A DNA stretch of 64,000 nt from NCBI RefSeq assembly GCF_002099425.1, contig NW_018343971.1, positions 21,551,501 to 21,615,500 on the forward strand, read 5' to 3'. The notes beneath the pieces are model-generated. The model saw only the letters and a list, made by a program, of their open reading frames with translations, did no database searches and was not told the origin of the DNA. The DNA comes from Phascolarctos cinereus (lineage: Eukaryota; Chordata; Mammalia; Diprotodontia; Phascolarctidae). The position numbers and the translations under genes are program-made. Shown in pieces: positions 61,840-64,000 of the stretch; within the stretch, counting starts at the first letter, position 1; the number at the start of each line of letters is the position of its first letter.

Positions 61840-63760
61840 CTGCACTCACCTGAGGAGGAACCCTGTCTTTTGTGATGCGTTCAAAGGAGATTAGTGACAA
61901 TGTCAAGGTTGAAGCCCTCTGGATTGTACTTCACCCATCACTCTTGAGTTGACCCATGGATTGTCTTAAGGGAAGAGAATTTATCTAAAAATTTCTTTTC
62001 CTTCACTCAGTTACAAATGAATTCAATGAATCTGGTCTTTGTTTTCCTTTGAACCATTAGTTTTATGGACTAGTTCCTGAAGTAGATTTGCTAAGGCTTA
62101 GGGGAGATATGGGATGTGAAGGGAACTGGAGAGACTTGTGTACCTTCACTCAAAGCCTCTGTTACCTAGGAAATAGTCAAGATAAGATAATTGTCTATGG
62201 CTACTGCTGGTAAACTCTTATTTAGTCATTTGGTTGCCATATTCTCTTTGAGATCAGGCTGCAGGGACAAGTCACTGGAGAAAGATGTTTAGAAGCTTGC
62301 TGCTATTCCTAATGTCTTACTGGACTAATTCTGTATCCTTCTGAATTATATGGTATGAACTGATACTTTGTTATTATTCTCAGTGCTGCCCTTGGCTAAT
62401 ACTTTTGTTTTCCAGAGAAGGAGAATGGGAGAGCTGGGTCATTTCTGTTCCATTTAAGTTGTAATGAGATGGATGGGTTTGGAATTATAATTTAGGGAGC
62501 CACAGATGATGCTATAAGTTATTCTCTGATGTATTTTTTTTAGTAGTGGAAGGTGCTTATCTGAAACTAATTATTAGGAGAGTTTTATTTATCATGTGAG
62601 ATAGGTTCACTTGCCTTGTTCAGTTGGCATCAATACTTCAGTGGATCCATGATTCATTGCTGTGGGTGCTCCCTCCTCTGGTGCAGATTGTAACCCCTCC
62701 ACACATTTTCCTATCTTGGGGAATTCTTGTGCATATATTTCCATCAATTCTGCATAGGGGATGCTGGAGGTATTCCTCCGGGTTGTTATTTAATGAATAC
62801 TGGTGCAGCACTCGGAGACTTCCAGCAGCTTAAACGTTTCAGAGGCATATCTTCTTCACCGTGTTTTCTGGTATTTCTTCCAAAAAGAAAAAAAAATCTT
62901 AGTCCATAGCTATATATGTATGAAACCTGTAATTCTTTAAGATGGTGGTTTTATTCTGATCCAAAGAAACCAGATCCCCAGCTTTGCTGTGGAATGCAAT
63001 GAGGCCTCCCTTTCTGCCCTTTCTCATCAAATAACTATAGTCAGCTCTTGAATTCTGTGTTCATTGAAAGGAACAGTGGCCTGGATAATCCAAAAATGAT
63101 TCCATTTGTCCTTGGGATAACCAGTAAGCTTGTTGTTTGTTTTGTTTTGTTTTGTTTTTCATTAACAACTCTACCTTCACAATTTGTTGGCATTCAGGCT
63201 TCTTTTTAATGGAATTTTTGGTTACTTGAGTCCACCCCTATGAGTGGTGGGAGGGTGAAGTAGGAGCCTTCTAAGGGGCAAGGATTAGCTACTCTGGATT
63301 AAAGATACAGCATGGGGAGCTCACAAGTAGAGCTACCACAAGTAAGTGGGTAACTGAGAAATGGCTGCATCTAGTTAACAATCATAGAGATGTATGGTGC
63401 TGTTCTTATTCTGTTCAGCTGAGATGTAGGAAAACTCATTCATAGTCTTTGGGATTGACCTAGTTGACTTTGACTTTTAGGGGAATGAGAAAGAGAGCTT
63501 AGGACTTAGCTTCTTTGCCTAGTGCCAAAATACAGCTTTACCATTTGATTATATTTATTTGTTTTTAAGTCTATAAAGGATTCAGATGTAATCCACTCTG
63601 TGTTATAATATGGGTTTCCATCTTTGGGATTCCCATCTCAAAGGTCTCCCCTTAACATTGTATTAGTGAAGATAGATGTGCTGGCCATTTCCCAGAAGTT
63701 AAGAGGGAAAGCGTGCATGTAGTGGGAAATTACATTAAATAAAAAGATTTTTCATTTCTG
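61840..63760 (+). other. SLC6A2: SLC6A2 3' UTR
   Basis: Non-coding sequence after the stop codon, about 1.9 kb, notably free of the SINEs that crowd the introns. That fits an exon under some constraint. It includes a GTTTT simple tract near 63139-63165 and an alternative ATTAAA hexamer at 63298-63303. The 3' boundary is inferred from the AATAAA at 63738 and from the SINE beginning just after it. Confidence 0.7.
63738..63743 (+). terminator. candidate polyadenylation signal AATAAA
   Basis: Canonical hexamer in the context ttaAATAAAaag, followed within 30 bases by a T-rich stretch. It is the last strong signal before repeat sequence resumes, so cleavage near 63755-63765 is likely. ATTAAA at 63298 could give a shorter transcript. 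Confidence 0.6.
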
Positions 63761-63764
63761 TAGG

Positions 63765-63985
63765 ACTCTGAAAATCAGAAATCTCTTTCCTCATAACAAT
63801 TCTATTAGGTCAGCAGTGTCAGTATCTTTATCCCAATTTTGCAGATGAGGAAAGTAAGGCTCAGACAGTAAAGCATAATGATTTGCCTGTGATCATATAG
63901 CTACTAAGAGTCAGAATTGGAATTCAAATTCACATCTGCCAGCTCCCAAGTCAGCATGCTTTACATCTTAAAACACTGCCTCTCA
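63765..63985 (-). repeat. MIR-type SINE just beyond the 3' UTR
   Basis: ttattttgcagatgagg-type core (ttttgcagatgaggaaagta), then ttggaattcaaattcacatc and tttacatcttaaaacactgc. Confidence 0.8.
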
Positions 63986-64000
63986 AAAAAAATGAGTCGG

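Noticed and set aside
1-64000. Endogenous retrovirus, LTR element or Polinton
   Set aside because: No LTR pair, primer-binding site or gag/pol/env-like reading frame was recognised. The mobile sequences seen are LINEs, SINEs and non-autonomous hAT elements.

Overview
This window is mammalian nuclear DNA, almost certainly from a marsupial. It is intron-rich and crowded with tRNA-derived SINEs of the marsupial WSINE1/MAR type. Older MIR-like CORE-SINEs, L2 and CR1/L3 LINE remnants, non-autonomous hAT elements and marsupial-type L1 copies are also present. No bacterial-style gene organisation is visible, and most long open frames are chance or repeat-derived. The species cannot be fixed from the sequence. 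The short SINE subfamily with tails expanded into AAAG or A-rich tracts would fit an Australian marsupial, but this is only an impression.

One host gene is present, on the plus strand: SLC6A2, the noradrenaline transporter NET. Thirteen coding exons (human-numbered exons 3 to 15) lie between 14034 and 61839. Joined, they encode residues 93 to 617 in human numbering: exactly 525 codons plus the end of the split Gly92 codon, with no stop, frameshift or length change relative to human NET as I recall it. Exon 2, with the start codon, TM1 and Asp75, lies upstream of the window, so bases 1 to 14033 are the 3' part of that intron. The stop codon is followed by a 3' UTR of about 1.9 kb and a candidate AATAAA signal at 63738.

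Layout: 1-14033, upstream intron with many SINE, L2 and hAT fossils. 14034-18129, exons 3 and 4 (TM2, TM3, glycosylated loop). 18130-30082, a 12 kb intron. 30083-30221, exon 5. 30222-43848, a 13.6 kb intron containing a nearly full-length but inactive L1 (32400-38945, minus strand) with two SINEs inserted in its ORF1 region. 43849-61839, exons 6 to 15 with shorter introns holding L2 and CR1 remnants. 61840 to about 63760, 3' UTR. The last 240 bases hold another SINE.

Main points for a second look: (1) a Phe-to-Tyr replacement at NET position 317, a central substrate-site residue; (2) a GC-AG intron after exon 13, with an open read-through tail; (3) a branch-site candidate for exon 13 that appears to come from an L2 tail; (4) several clean nested insertions with target-site duplications that give relative ages; (5) some unexplained small repeats (a 33-bp tandem array and a 53-bp direct repeat pair). 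I found no undescribed molecular system. The window reads as an ordinary conserved transporter gene in a repeat-rich marsupial intron landscape.
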